Source of the DNA: Diadema setosum
Taxonomy: Eukaryota; Echinodermata; Echinoidea; Diadematoida; Diadematidae
Reading direction: 5' to 3'
Length of the DNA stretch: 64,000 nucleotides
Assembly: GCF_964275005.1 (NCBI RefSeq)
Contig: NC_092701.1
Span: 10,163,453-10,227,452, forward strand
Position numbers and translations under genes: made by a program. Below the pieces are notes generated by a model. The model had not been told where the DNA came from, searched no databases, and saw nothing but the letters and a program-made list of their open reading frames with translations. Shown piece after piece: positions 22,707-35,783 of the stretch. Position 1 is the first letter of the stretch; each line of letters starts with the position of its first letter.

Positions 22707-22988
22707 TTACCCATTCGTCACCCTCTCATTTTTTTGTCACCCATTTGTCACACTCTCATCTAATTTGTTTTCTTCAGTATCATTATGGCCCTCCCCTGTC
22801 ACAAATATATCACAAGTTAGCGCAAGAAATCACAAGCAAATTCAAATTGAAATCACACTTCAACTTCGATAGACTGAAATATTTATTCCTTTGTAATATC
22901 ATAATCGTTGTGTTAAAATTTGACTTAAAACAACATTTATTAACAGTATTTCAGCGTAGCTGGCAGCATACATTGTTCTTGTGTATGA

Positions 22989-23000
22989 TGACGTCACGTG
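22989..23000. promoter_or_regulatory. CRE plus E-box, possible promoter element
   Basis: A perfect TGACGTCA (CRE) overlaps a perfect CACGTG (E-box) in TGACGTCACGTG. This lies about 690 bp upstream of the modelled start of the hydrolase gene at 23688 and outside the recognised repeats. Such pairs are common in animal promoters bound by CREB/ATF and bHLH factors; the link to this gene is inferred from position only. Confidence 0.35.
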
Positions 23001-23352
23001 GTAAACGATCGATCGAACAAATTACGAATTCTATCGACTACGAACGAGACAAGCGAGACGACACGTCTAGGCTACAACATCCTTAGAACAGATTTAAGGG
23101 AAGGTAGGTTTGTACAAGGAAAAAATTGGAAATTTAGTGGAAAATTTGTTGGAAATCAAAATTTCTTACCTGCTTCCTTCTCATGTTGAGCGGTAAGTCA
23201 GGTATGTTTATTCCATGGGCGTATCGGCAAATTTTGTGCTTAGTCCTACGCGTAATATCGCTTGCTATACGCAGTTACGCTATGCGCGATCATTAGGTCC
23301 CTGCGCGAGACCTAGTACCCTTACTATATACAGTAAATACACCGGTACTGAT

Positions 23353-23565
23353 TACTGTAAAAGTGGATATTTTCGCGGGACTAATTTTTCGCGCTAGGCC
23401 GGGTCAGAAGAGTTTCGCGTGTTTTTAATCCCGCGGAATCAAGACATCACGCACAGGAACGTATGGCAAGCAAAAATATTCGCGTGTTTTTAGTTTCGCG
23501 CTAGTTTCTGGTTGCGCGAAATGCGCGAAAATTTCAACACCGCGAAAATTTCCACTTTTACAGTA
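23353..23565. mobile_element. TACTGTAAAAGTGG MITE, copy 1
   Basis: Begins TACTGTAAAAGTGGATATTT and ends with its inverse; the middle repeats TTCGCG and CGCGAAA motifs in inverted order. It ends 122 bp before the modelled start codon of the hydrolase. A related copy is at 27398-27610. Confidence 0.8.
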
Positions 23566-23687
23566 TGCTGGACTAACCCCGTCGCGGGGCGCTGTAACAC
23601 AGTAACAGTATTTGTCCGTATGGGGTCGCTGCTGCGGTTAATACTGGACATACATGGTACGTGTATCAAAGATCCTACAGCTACACT

Positions 23688-23718
23688 ATGACCGGAGTAG
23701 GTGTCGATGCCCATGTTC
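23688..23718 (+). CDS. Hydrolase coding exon 1 (31 nt)
   Basis: ATG ACC GGA GTA, then codons for GVDAHV, then the first base of the second metal-binding His codon. Donor GTAAGT at 23719 is consensus. It supplies D-A-H of the DxHxH motif; exon 2 supplies the rest. This exon is very short and lies between two MITEs. Confidence 0.85.
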
Positions 23719-26700
23719 GTAAGTAAATTTATGCATAGATGCCAAGTTCAAACATTTTTTATGAGTGAGATTTCCATATGGCTCAGCATCTCGGTGCGCG
23801 CGTATGTGCGTGAGCAAGGAGCGAAGCGACTGAGCGAGGGGATCACGAGGGAGGTGTCCACCCTCCCACGGTAGGGAGCTTTTTCAATTTTTAGCTCTTA
23901 ATGGTGCAAGCTGGTGCATACTTAAGTGACTATTTTTTACTTATTTTGAAAGACAAAAGGGAAATATGCCTTCAATTGCAACTCTCACTTTAAGCTGTGC
24001 TCCCAATGCGTGAGAAAAATGGGGGTCATGCGTGAGATCGTGAGACGGACCCTAAATGCTTTAAGAGTCTCACTCACAATGCGTTAGCCCGACCAGACGC
24101 TGTTACGCTATGTCGCGACGTACCATGTACAGCGACTGGGCTGTGTATATTTAACAATGCGTGAGACTTGGTAGCTCTGATTTATGCTTCAAATTTGTGA
24201 CGTTGTGAAGACTCAGACCTGGATTTGTTTTCTACTTTATTTTCTAAGAGACGATAATATCATACCGCGGCTTAATTTTCGACTGGGCGTAAACACTCAT
24301 GCTAGCATGCGAGTCATTAACGGTTAAAGAAATGATCCAGCGTCACCTCCGTTGTGATTAGCTGCACAACACACCACAGAGCTGAGTGATACTCTATCCA
24401 GAGTTTTTCAGCGTATTCATCCAGATCCAGATCCAGATATGGCCGGAGTCGCTCTCGTAACTTTTTTTTTTTTACCTGACCTCGCGTTTGCACGGCGTTC
24501 CACCCGTACCGTGCACCAGAGCTGTGATCAATGGTCATGGTCGATCGACGATGCGATGATGGCTATATAGATATGAATTATTACCTCCTTCGTTCGATGC
24601 CATAATTGGCATTGTTAAAACGTGGTGCGATCTTTGCTCTCACTGAACTATTCTATTCGTTAGACGTTGATGAAAGGCTCATGTTTGGCAAAGGCCTATG
24701 TTTGGCAAAGGCTTATGTTTGGCAGGGGCTTTTAAACCATCTAGTGGTTTCCAAAGTGACAGTTAGGATGTGTTTATTGTAAATTGGTCTCACTATTAAA
24801 CGTTATAACGGTTAGACTGTTTGAGACCCTGCATCACAGAACCATCCAACAAAAGTTGACAGAAAGAGCAGACTTAAGCTTTTGTCATCCTCACAATAAA
24901 AAAAAATAAAAAAATAGTGTACACAAATAACAAGTAACATTAAACATTTTTTAAACATTTTAAATATTACAGTTCACATTATGTAGTTGGTAAATTTTCA
25001 CTGAATTTGGAGTCTTATACCCGTGCCTTTGTGACCTTTGAAAAAAACCTTACTGTAAACTATTTGTTTTTGTCTCCTTTTCTTTCATTTCTACATTGTA
25101 TATCGATCTGTGTAGTTTGTTTTCCTGCCTGTTCTGTTCTTGCTTTCATTCTTATCTTAGACTTAATTAAGACATTGTATAGTCCTTTCTTGCTTTTTTT
25201 TGTCTGTTTCGCCTAACGCCATGTCAACATTTTTCATACATGGAATCCTTGATGCATCTTGAGATGCCCTTATTTCCTAAAGTTATTCAAAAAACTTACA
25301 AGCTATGCTTCTCTTGTAAATTCCTCTTTTTCTATCCATAAACAGTTTAGAAATAAGATTATAGTTGCTTAACTTTTTCATTTGTTGAAATACAATGATG
25401 ATAATTGCTATGATTGGTACAATGTAGTGTTGAAGCTTAATTGTGTGATAAGAAATCTTTTAATCATAGTATTCATACTCGTACTCATGGCCTTGTTTTT
25501 GCTTGTCAGTTGAAGAAACCCAGAAGTGGAAGGAGAAAGATGAGCTGAAGAAAAGGTCAAAGGTCAAAAGGTCAAGTAAATTGTTAAAATTTCACTTTTT
25601 TCTCTGTATCTTGGAAATTGTTCAAGGTATCTTCATGGAACATAGTATGCATAGGGTACTGACTGGCAGTGGTTATCTAGGGAATTTGGGGTTCAAAGGT
25701 CAGGGGTCAAAGGTCAAGGGCAATACTTCAAAATTTTACTATTTTGCAAGAATATTATTATTTTTTTTTTAACTTGATGCATGTATAACCCAGTAGAGAT
25801 TCTCTGGGATTTTTTTTTTTTTTTTTTTTGCCCAAGAAGGTCAAAGGTCAAAAGGTCAAAGATCAAGTGAAAGTGCTGAACTTACTTCTTTCTCCATATC
25901 TTGGAAGTGCCTCAAGTTATCTTGAAACTTAGTACATATTTATGTATGTTCTGCCCGACAGTGATTAATTCTCTTATAAATCAAAGGCCAGATGAAAATG
26001 ATAACAATTTACTGTTCAATACAGAAATTGCACTCTTTCTCCATACCTTGAAAATTACTCGGTGCATAAACCTATGAAAGGGTCAAAGTCAAGTTAAAGT
26101 TCTTCAATCCCCCAATACTAGTACATGCTCTCCTATTCATCCAATTAAACATGGGTCAAGGAAGGTGAACATTCAGTACATTTGTGACAAACATGTCATT
26201 TTAATATTTTGCCAATTTTGTGAAAATGTAATCACACATTGTCCACATGTACTATAGACCTTTAGGAGAATCATGCATTATGGCGTAGGCATACCAGTCG
26301 CCATAACGACACTTCTAGTTTGTTTGTTTGTTTGTTTGTTTTTTTTATTGTCACCTGAAGAAACCCCGGAAGTGGAAGGAGAAAGATGAGCTGAAGACTT
26401 TTTTTTCTTTTTTGTGCTTGTTTGCTCATGGAACCCGGAAGTGCCCCCCCCCCCCCCAACACTTTTGAAAACGCTCCGCTGGCCCTGTGGCCCAATATAT
26501 TTTACTGTATGATATCGAGTATAGATTAAAATATCACATATAACAACCATGATTAGGAATCTGAGATTCCTTTTTATTTCCAGTATCTTTTTGGGTAATA
26601 TTTCACGTTTTTGTAATTACCCAAGTGATTTCTGTGTTATCAGAACATTATTTCATACAGTTCTGAATAGCATCTGCCCATACATGTATTCATGCAGAAC

Positions 26701-29700
26701 AGAAATTGACAGTAATATGTTTTTACCTACAGCAGTTTGCAAAATTGTTCTCAGTGATTTCATCATTTTTCTATTTTTTTTTCTCTAATAACACATAAAG
26801 TCAACAATTTTGTGGAATAATTTACTACTAGAGGAACTGAAAACACAGCTTCCAAAGCACTTTCTGTGTGTTTACAACTTGATTATGTCTGTATGCTCTA
26901 CCAGTACTCCACCCTCCATTTTTAGTGTCCTTTTGTCCTCCTTTCAGTGCTTTGCTTTGCATTGTTTATTTTATACCCCATTAGTAAATTGTGTTATAGT
27001 CTTGTAATATTTTTTACTTTGATGCCTTTTCTCACAGCTAATATGCTTCAACTGATCCCCCATGATACAGTAGGCCTATGTCTACATTGTGACTTGAAAC
27101 TCTCACATCAATGATAATTCATTGTGAAAAATAAATGAAATGAGAAGAGACCTGTGCAAGGGTTTACTTTTTGTCTCATGATAGTTCCATTTGATTTGTG
27201 ACATGTATGATTCAAACAAAAACTGTGAAGTCAAATGGCAATTTTGCCAATATATACCAGGTACAATGTGCATATATTTTTTTTTGGATTTTCCCTGAAC
27301 AATAGAGCAGGTGTATTCATTTAGTTTACTTCCCATCTCCCAGTTTTGTTCTTGTCTTGCCTTTCCATCTGTGCTGCACCCAACCTTAGGCCCTACATAC
27401 CGTAAAAGTGGATATTTTTCGCATTTATGAGTAATTTTTTGTGCACGGCATTGTCCAACAAATTTCATGTGTTTTTAATCAGGAAGTTAATTACTTGTGT
27501 ACTACTTGTAGACAATATGGCATGCAAAACTATATGTGTGCTTTTATTTTTGCGCTAGCTTCTGGTTAGTGCGAACATTTCAACACCGAGAAATTTCCAC
27601 TTTTACAGTAGATTAATTTTGCACTCTCATAGATTTCTGGGACTTGAAGAGATTTGGGTATCTCTGGCCCAGTGCTGAACATGGCCCTCTATTCCAAGAC
27701 TTTTACCCCTGTGGATACGAGAAGACCTTGGTAGAGAGCAACTCTGCAGTGAAGAATTGCATCTTCGTCCAAGTTGTCAACAACACTGTCGCAGAGACGG
27801 GTGAGTCTGCTTTGGAGGATGAGAGAGTGGGAAATGTGTGCTTCTCTCTTTCTTTTTCTTCCGTTTATGACAATCTAGTGAAGTCTAACACTGAAGATGA
27901 ACAATATGGGAAACGAAACAAAATTTCCTTTGGAAAATTTCAAGTAACATTACAATATCTTATACCAAGCATAAAAATTTATATTGAAAGATACCATAAT
28001 TTTCGAAGAAATATGAAAAGTTATATATTAGTTTACTTTTAGTTTTTCCAAATTTTCTGCCTAAATTGGTCTAGCCTACAGATAAATCTCTTAGAAAACA
28101 AATACCGAAACGTATAGGTAACTATCTCTTTTGACCATTGCTATAAATATTAAGGATCTTTACATGATTATGAATCAAGTCTGCCACGTTTGTGTTGTCC
28201 TATTTGGTAATATTTCTGTGGTACTTTGTGCCAAAATGCATATTTTGACATCATTTTTTTTCTGTGACATTTCCTTTCTATGATAAAACTTTTTTTTTCA
28301 CTTACTTTTAATAGAATGAAATATGAACACCTGGGTATGTTCTTTATAGTAAGTAAAAGATGCTAAATGTACATACCCCGCTTTTGAATATTAAGCCAGA
28401 AAACTGCAGTTCATGGGTTAATTACAATGTCCACATATATGTATGGTACCTGGTGCTAGTAGTCTACAAATGTTGACTGCTTGCAAATGGTTTGACATGA
28501 ACATGCACAACGATTGTCAAGATGTTTTACAATGAACGAACGCTAACACACTCATGTGAGGATGTACGCCTATGCCTATTTCATGTGGGGTTTAGTGCAT
28601 GGACTCAACTTAAACCATGTTACTTCTTCAAACTATCTTTGTGAATTTTGCCCAGTATAACATTATGTTTTTTTATGTGTGTGTGTGTGTGTGCTCCATT
28701 TGTCTGTCCATGTGTTGGTAGTACATTCCACATCTTGTATTGTGATTGAATAAGTACAATGTATTTGACCTTTATCTGACATTTCATCTACATAGATCCA
28801 GGCACCTTTTATATGAGTTGGTCCAATGATCAACTGGAATGTGCAAAATTCTATACATGTATTGGTGCACTTGCGGAATGCACCAAGTGATGCAAGAGAG
28901 CAAGGCCTGAAGGGGAATGGAACCTAATGTTATAGATGTGACCTTGCACCACAAAACAAACAAAAAGTCTCACCCCTTGATTTTACGTGAGGACTCAAAA
29001 CGGGTGAATGGGTCAACTTAGGGTGCGTTTATAAATCAACTCTTTTTCTTGGCAGAAACAGATTTTCCAAACGGCTTTCAGGGAATTTTTACGAGATGAT
29101 AAACGCAAAGCTGTTTTGAAATGTGGTTCGGAAAGCCTTTTTGAAAACCGCAAAATTGTGCTTTCTGAAACAGGTTTTCAGAAACCTGCTTCTAGAAGCC
29201 CTTTGAAGTGAGATAAACGCAAAGCTGTTTTGAAACGGCTTTGTACTGCGGTTACAAATATGACCCTTTCTCCTCGGGTAAAAATGCACAATGCAGCTGT
29301 GCAGTGACAAGGCCAGTTTTCATGTTTGCGATGAGTTGATAACACAAAGCCGTTTCTAAAGGGCTTTGGAAAGGGCTTTGGAAAGGGCTTTTGAAAGCCG
29401 TTGCAAACAAGGGAAAGATGATAAACGCAGCCTCAGTCAATCTGGAGTTTTCCTTATTTTCTTTTTAATAAAGAGTTATCTTTCTTCTACAGTATTCTTT
29501 AGTTTGGGATCATAACACAAATGGGAAAGTGTGTTTTCAGCAATTTTTCCACAACCCCTTTTTGGGGGAGAGTAGAATGATCAGGTATGCATTGGAGGCC
29601 CCTTTTCATTTTTTGAAATCCTTTGTACACTCTTAACTCTCAAGTCTAATAAATTTGAAAGGATAATGCAACTGCTTTGTAAGTTGGCATTAATCATGGA

Positions 29701-31193
29701 CAGAATGTGTTCATAGAACACGGTCAATTTCACCTTAATCTGATAATCCCTTCATTGTTGTTGCCCCACTAGTTGACATCCTGTTTTTTGTCCCTTTCAT
29801 CGCCCAGTTAGCATTGCTTGGTGAAAGATTGAGTGCTTGAATAGACCCTGTACTTCAGAGCCTCTTCTCCCAATTCACACTTTTCCTGAGTGTGTGCTTT
29901 CTTTCCAGTGTTTACCTGTTTGTAGGTAGGTTTTAGGGGAGTCCATTTGAATTGAGTTATACATCATTTTAACCCTAAAAGGACCAGGGGGGGGGGGGCA
30001 GAATCCACCCCCCTCGACGTTTCGCGCTATAATTCTGTAGCGCGAGAAGGCCTCATCGCGAGGCTTCTTGACTTTCTTTGTTTGAGTCTCGCACAACTTT
30101 TGAGACCAAATTTGCAACGACTGTGCATAGTTTTTCAAAGTCACGCCCGTTTTTGTCATGTCACCCCAAAATGGGCACAAGAAATACATAAGAAATTAAA
30201 AAAACAATAAAATACATAAGAATTGAAATGACTTTTGGAAGTTTTTATGACGTACAATTATTGTAAAGTGTGATGAAAATTGGGAAATCTGTTCAAGAGT
30301 TATAAATTTTTAAAGATTTCAGTGCCGCTATTGCTGGACGCATCTACAGTAGACAACAGACACTGTATAATTTTGCTGTCACACATGGACAGGTGATTAA
30401 GAAAATAAAAAGGGGATTCTACAAAATAAATTTGTTATAAAAATTGCACATTCCCCCCTTGATACTAACATTATTACTAGTATTAAGGGTCATTTTGCCT
30501 CTGACGAAGATTCTGCTAGGATCGAAAGCTCAGGCCCCTTTTGACTCCATTAGTATTAAGGGTGACACAGATCCCTCCTTTTTAAATACTTATATTGTAT
30601 TCTGCATTCCCTGGATGCACATAAAAGTGCACTACTGTTGTAGCAAAGATAGTTAATACAAATAAAGAAAATCTTGTTACAACAAAGTAAAAATTAACGT
30701 TCGAAAATTATTGTTAGAATACCAAGTTGAACATTTCGATGCAATTAATGAAAGAAAACTGCTGGTCTCTTCAATTTCTTTTATTGGGTGCGCGTCACGA
30801 GACTGACACCCACGAGTCATACAGCCCACAAGTCATACAGCCCATGAGTCATACAGCTCACAAGTCATACAGCCCACCAGTTATACAGCCCACGAGTTCG
30901 ACATCAAGTATAAAAATAAGCCCAGGAGTTATACGGCTCACGAGACCGACACTACGCACAAAAGGCTCATGAGACTGACACTACACTTAAAAGGTCGACG
31001 AGACTGACGCTACGCATACAAGGCTCATGAGACTGACACTAAGCAAAGAAGGCCCACGAGACCGACAGGATGAACAGCGCCACCTATCGACCGATAAATT
31101 GTATAGGGTGTCCTAATACCTGTAATACAGTAGCATAGGAAGATATGAGAGATGGAAAAGAAGAGTTGCCATCTCAGCCCACATTGCCCCCCC

Positions 31194-31226
<33 letters not shown>

Positions 31227-32193
31227 ATCAGGATCTTTAACCAAATTTTAGCAAATGTAAAAGAAGACCCGCTCTTTCAGAAAAGATGAAAAAGTCAAGT
31301 TCGGCTAGGTTGTCCCATTTCACTTATTTTCAGTCCTCACACAAAATCAGTGTGTGTGACTTTATGTTCGTTTTGAGGTGCACGGTCACATATTATAATG
31401 TTGGGATCAAATTAAGAAATGACAAAGTTTGTATGGTAGAATGAAAGTGTTATGATCATAACTCGGGTGTCGATTTCAGGAAATACCTCCAATGTTCATT
31501 CGAAAAATCTAAATTTTTTAACTGGTTTTATTTCTATTTGGGGCAAGTTTCATCACACATTGTAGCATATTTGCAAAAATGAATTTAAAAACAAGATAAA
31601 AGCATAAAGAGGACACCGAGTTATGTACATTACACTTTCTGACCCCCAAACATGGCTCGCTGATTGCCATGTTTCATACTCTAGCACTTACAGTAAATAT
31701 TTTGGTATGTTTGGAGATTACAAAAATTATGTTACTGAAGTTTGTATGTTAGTTTCAATGTTTTAGTTCAAATGTAACATTTTGGGTCCCTTGATCTGAG
31801 CCATGCACCTATTGAATTTCACAATGAAATGTACTGTTCGGAAGAGAATAACACAAGCCACAAAAGTGAGGTGAATCCCTGCGACATACATCATAGTTAC
31901 AGAGAAAATTACAAATAGATCTTACTGCAAAACGTCAAAGCAGGAGGGTAGAATATCTAAAATAGAATAAGTAACTAGTGAATCGGGAAAGAGAAGAGGT
32001 AAAATTTATATCTTGTCCATTTTCTAGCTAAAAACTGGTAAAGCCTATTAAAAATAGCACGATGGCATTATCAATGCCCTAAATTAATCCATACATCATT
32101 ATTGTTCTCTTTTAAATTCATTTGTGTTTTTTGTCTCTTTTTTTTTGGGGGGGGGGAGATGAAGAGTACTAGTTCTTCTATTGTTTTTTTTTG

Positions 32194-32227
<34 letters not shown>

Positions 32228-35200
32228 TTTTTTTTGGGGGGGGGGGAGTGGGGGTATGAAGAATACAATTCAATTTGTCTACTTGATAACAATGTTGCTC
32301 CCTGACACACTTGCCCCCCCCCCCCCCCAGAAGTATGTAGAAATACATATTTGATGACGTTCATACGTGTAATTATGTATAGATGGTCACCATCTTTCAA
32401 TTGATAGCGTTACGAAATTACACCCGCCAGTACAGTTGTATGTTATTTTTCCGTTCATGGAACACCCTGTACAGGTGATTGACATGTAGATGGCGCTGTT
32501 TATCCTGTCGGTCTCGTGGGCCTCCTTTGCCTACTATCAGTTTCGTGGGCTTTCTTTGCTTAGTGTCGGTCTCGTGAGCCTTTTTAGCTTATTGTCGGTC
32601 TTGTGGGCCTTTTTTGCCTACTGTCGGTCTCGTGGGCTTTCTTTGCTTAGTGCCGGTCTCATGAGCCTTTATTGCTTAGTGTCGGTCACGTGGGCTATGT
32701 TTGCATAGTATCGGTCTCAAATGAGCCTTTTGTGCGTAGTGTCGAACTCATGGGCTGTGTGACTCCTGAGCCGTATAACTCGTGGGCTGTATGACTCATG
32801 GACCTATTATTGATGTCGGTCTCGTGGACCGTATTACTCGTGGGTGTCGGTCTCGTGGGATGCCCCCCTTTTATCATGGGAGTTGTCTGTATACATTTAG
32901 ATTTCATTCTTTTTTTAAAACTCTATATAAAAGAGGAAATTTTGAGTGATAATTCTGCCTGAATCATAATAAGTGTTGACAAAATGCCCTACTCTCAGAG
33001 TTCTTCTATGGTAGCCCAGGTATAAGGATGGATACGTACCTGTAGGCTGTACCTGACATTCTGGGATAATAATTAATGATAACATTGACCCTGCAGAGCT
33101 ATTACACTAAACAATGCTCTGTCTTTTAGTCATGAGACAATTATGAGGTACATGTAGTGTTTATCGTGATGTTGATGATTATTTTAGTATAAATTTCACA
33201 ACAGTTTATCTATGTTTGATTATAATATACCCTCATTGAATATTTCAGTATCATTGTATGGCAGAGTTGTAGATGTCTGTCATTATTCATCCCCATTTAA
33301 TTGCCATCACAGGTTTCAGGAATTTTTGCCTAACATGGACTTTAATAGATTGTCAAGTCAATTCCTTTCAAATCTGTCAACCAATCAAACTAATCAATTA
33401 ATCAATGTTATGATTTTGGAGACTTTAAGGCTGGGGAGTGATGTGCCTTCAGTACCCCACTTCTATTTTGTGTCAGCTAAATATTTTGCCATCACTTCGA
33501 AGAGAAGACAACTCCACAATAAGTGAGCACTGTGCTCCAAGTTTGCAGTTCATACTGAAAAACATGATACACAAGTGTATTTGTGGCATGAAATTTTGCA
33601 AATTGACAGCCTTTTTGCGTGGCATGAAATTTTTGTGAATTGCCACTGGCTTTCAATGCATGTAGTGTAGACAAGAACGTTCGCGTGCATTTTAATTTGG
33701 AGAATATCGGCGCTCACGAACTTTGTGAAATAAAAATGCACGCGAACATTCCTTTTGTTACAGTAGTCCTTCTTGATGTAGTTCTCTTTCATCTTGCATA
33801 CAGACTGGGTGCTAGATATGGCCACTCGTCACCAGTGCATTGTGGGCGTCGTTGGCTGGATTGATATGACAGCACCAGGTAGTGAGGTGAGAAAATTTTC
33901 TTGCATGTAATATTCTAGAAAAAGAAGGAAATGATAATAAACATTGAAAAAGCATACTTAAAACACATTCCAACAAAACAAAAACAAAAAGTTCACAGTC
34001 CACTGGGACCAAGATCATATTTTACATCCAAAGATTTGGATCCTGGTTTGATACTGCAAGATACTGAACACAAGATTGAATGACAGAACACTCGACTTGT
34101 TTTTTTTTTTTCTAACACCCAGTACAAGTATATTGTAGAACTTGAATAACATGTGTGATTTGCAACTGATTAACAAACTGCCCTACAATAAGCAACAATT
34201 ATTCAGTGTTTCACTGGAAGACGTGATAAAAACCATGGGTATAATCAGAATGCAAATTCATGCACAATAGAATATAATTCATACTAGATGTTGCAAAAAA
34301 CATTTTCCACTTTCGATCCTTAATAGTCCGAAAACTATACATCAGATAACACTGTCATTGTAGGGCCTAATACCTGAATAGTGTACAATCTAGTTGGATG
34401 TGATTTGAATATGAGAGCATAAATCAATTTCGTCTAAGCCATGGTAAATTCTAAAGTTAAGTTCCAGATTTTGGTTTAATTTGAACCCTTTGTACAAATT
34501 GAACTTTACCAAGAACCAATGATGTGTATACGTGAGTGTGTAAGTGCTTACAATGACCCTGAACAATAGACATGAATACCCAGAGCTACCAAGTCTCACG
34601 CATTCTGCGTGAGACTCAAGCATTTAGGGACCATCTCACGATCTCACGCATGGCACCCATTTTTCTCACGCATCGAGCGAAGTCAGCAACTTGGGCCTAT
34701 AATAATGAGCAAAGCTCAATAAAATAAAGTGATAGTTGCGAATGAAGGTATATTTCCCTTTTGTCTTTCAAAATAAATAAAAAATAGTAACTTAAGTATG
34801 CACCTGATCGCACCATTAAAGGCCACAGGGGGGAAAAACCCCTCCCACACCCTCGCTAGTGCGCACATTCACATGCCGAGATGCCGAGTCATGAAAATCT
34901 CACTCATAAAATTTCTTTGAACTTGCCATCCCTGGAATACCAGGAAAACTGCCTTTTCAGAGCTCTGCCGACTAGGTTTCTGGTCTCTTGCTCCAATGCA
35001 CATGAATGTTTTATTTATTGATCCATGATGGATTGCCCTGGGCACTGCTAGTCTGAATTCATGATAAAGGGTAAAATGCATGCACATATGAAAAAAAAAA
35101 AAAACATTGTAAGCACATGTTTTCATGTGCTTGCATACCCTGGTATGCTACATTTCAGAATGAATAAAGACTAGCTGTGATAGTGGAATTTCTCATAAAT

Positions 35201-35749
35201 ATGAAATAGAGCATTCCACTGCTGGCCATTGTTCAGGACCATTGTCAGGGTGTTTAACCACACACTCCCATACAAACCATTTTACCTCTGTGCAAAATTA
35301 AATTGTTGTCCTAAAGCAGATTATAAACAAGTACTCTGAACAAAAAACAAACACAAACTAATACATAATACATACTACACTGAACAAGGATGATAATATA
35401 ATGCAATATGCGAGCATTATATTATCATCCTTGTTCTCCATTATATTATCATCCTTGTTCAGTGTAATATGTATTATGTATTAGTTTTTGTTTTTGTTTT
35501 TTGTTCAGAGTACTTGTTTATAATCTGCTTTAGGACCACAACAAATTCTACAAATATATGCATGGCACTACATGATGTCAGATTACAGCTGTATATAAAG
35601 AAATAGAATAAATAAAGAATTAAAAAAAAAACTCATCTGGACTGTATCTTGTAAAGCAGTTTGTATTGTAATGGAATTACATTTCTACATTTATAACTGG
35701 ATGTGAGCCTCCTATGTCATCATCTGTGTTCAATGTATTATATTTGTTG

Positions 35750-35783
<34 letters not shown>

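Noticed and set aside
23160..23200. ATGTTGAGCG before GTAAGT as an alternative hydrolase first exon
   Set aside because: Phase fits exon 2, but the product would lack the HxH motif; the exon at 23688 supplies it exactly. It could still be a non-coding alternative.
30727..30972. 81-residue frame with HESYSPQVIQPMSH-type repeats
   Set aside because: Translation of the inverted minisatellite; other copies are not open in the same frame.
33871..33882. Earlier donor CACCAG/GTAGTG for hydrolase exon 3
   Set aside because: Joining to exon 4 would create an immediate stop; the donor at 33887 keeps the frame and family sequence.
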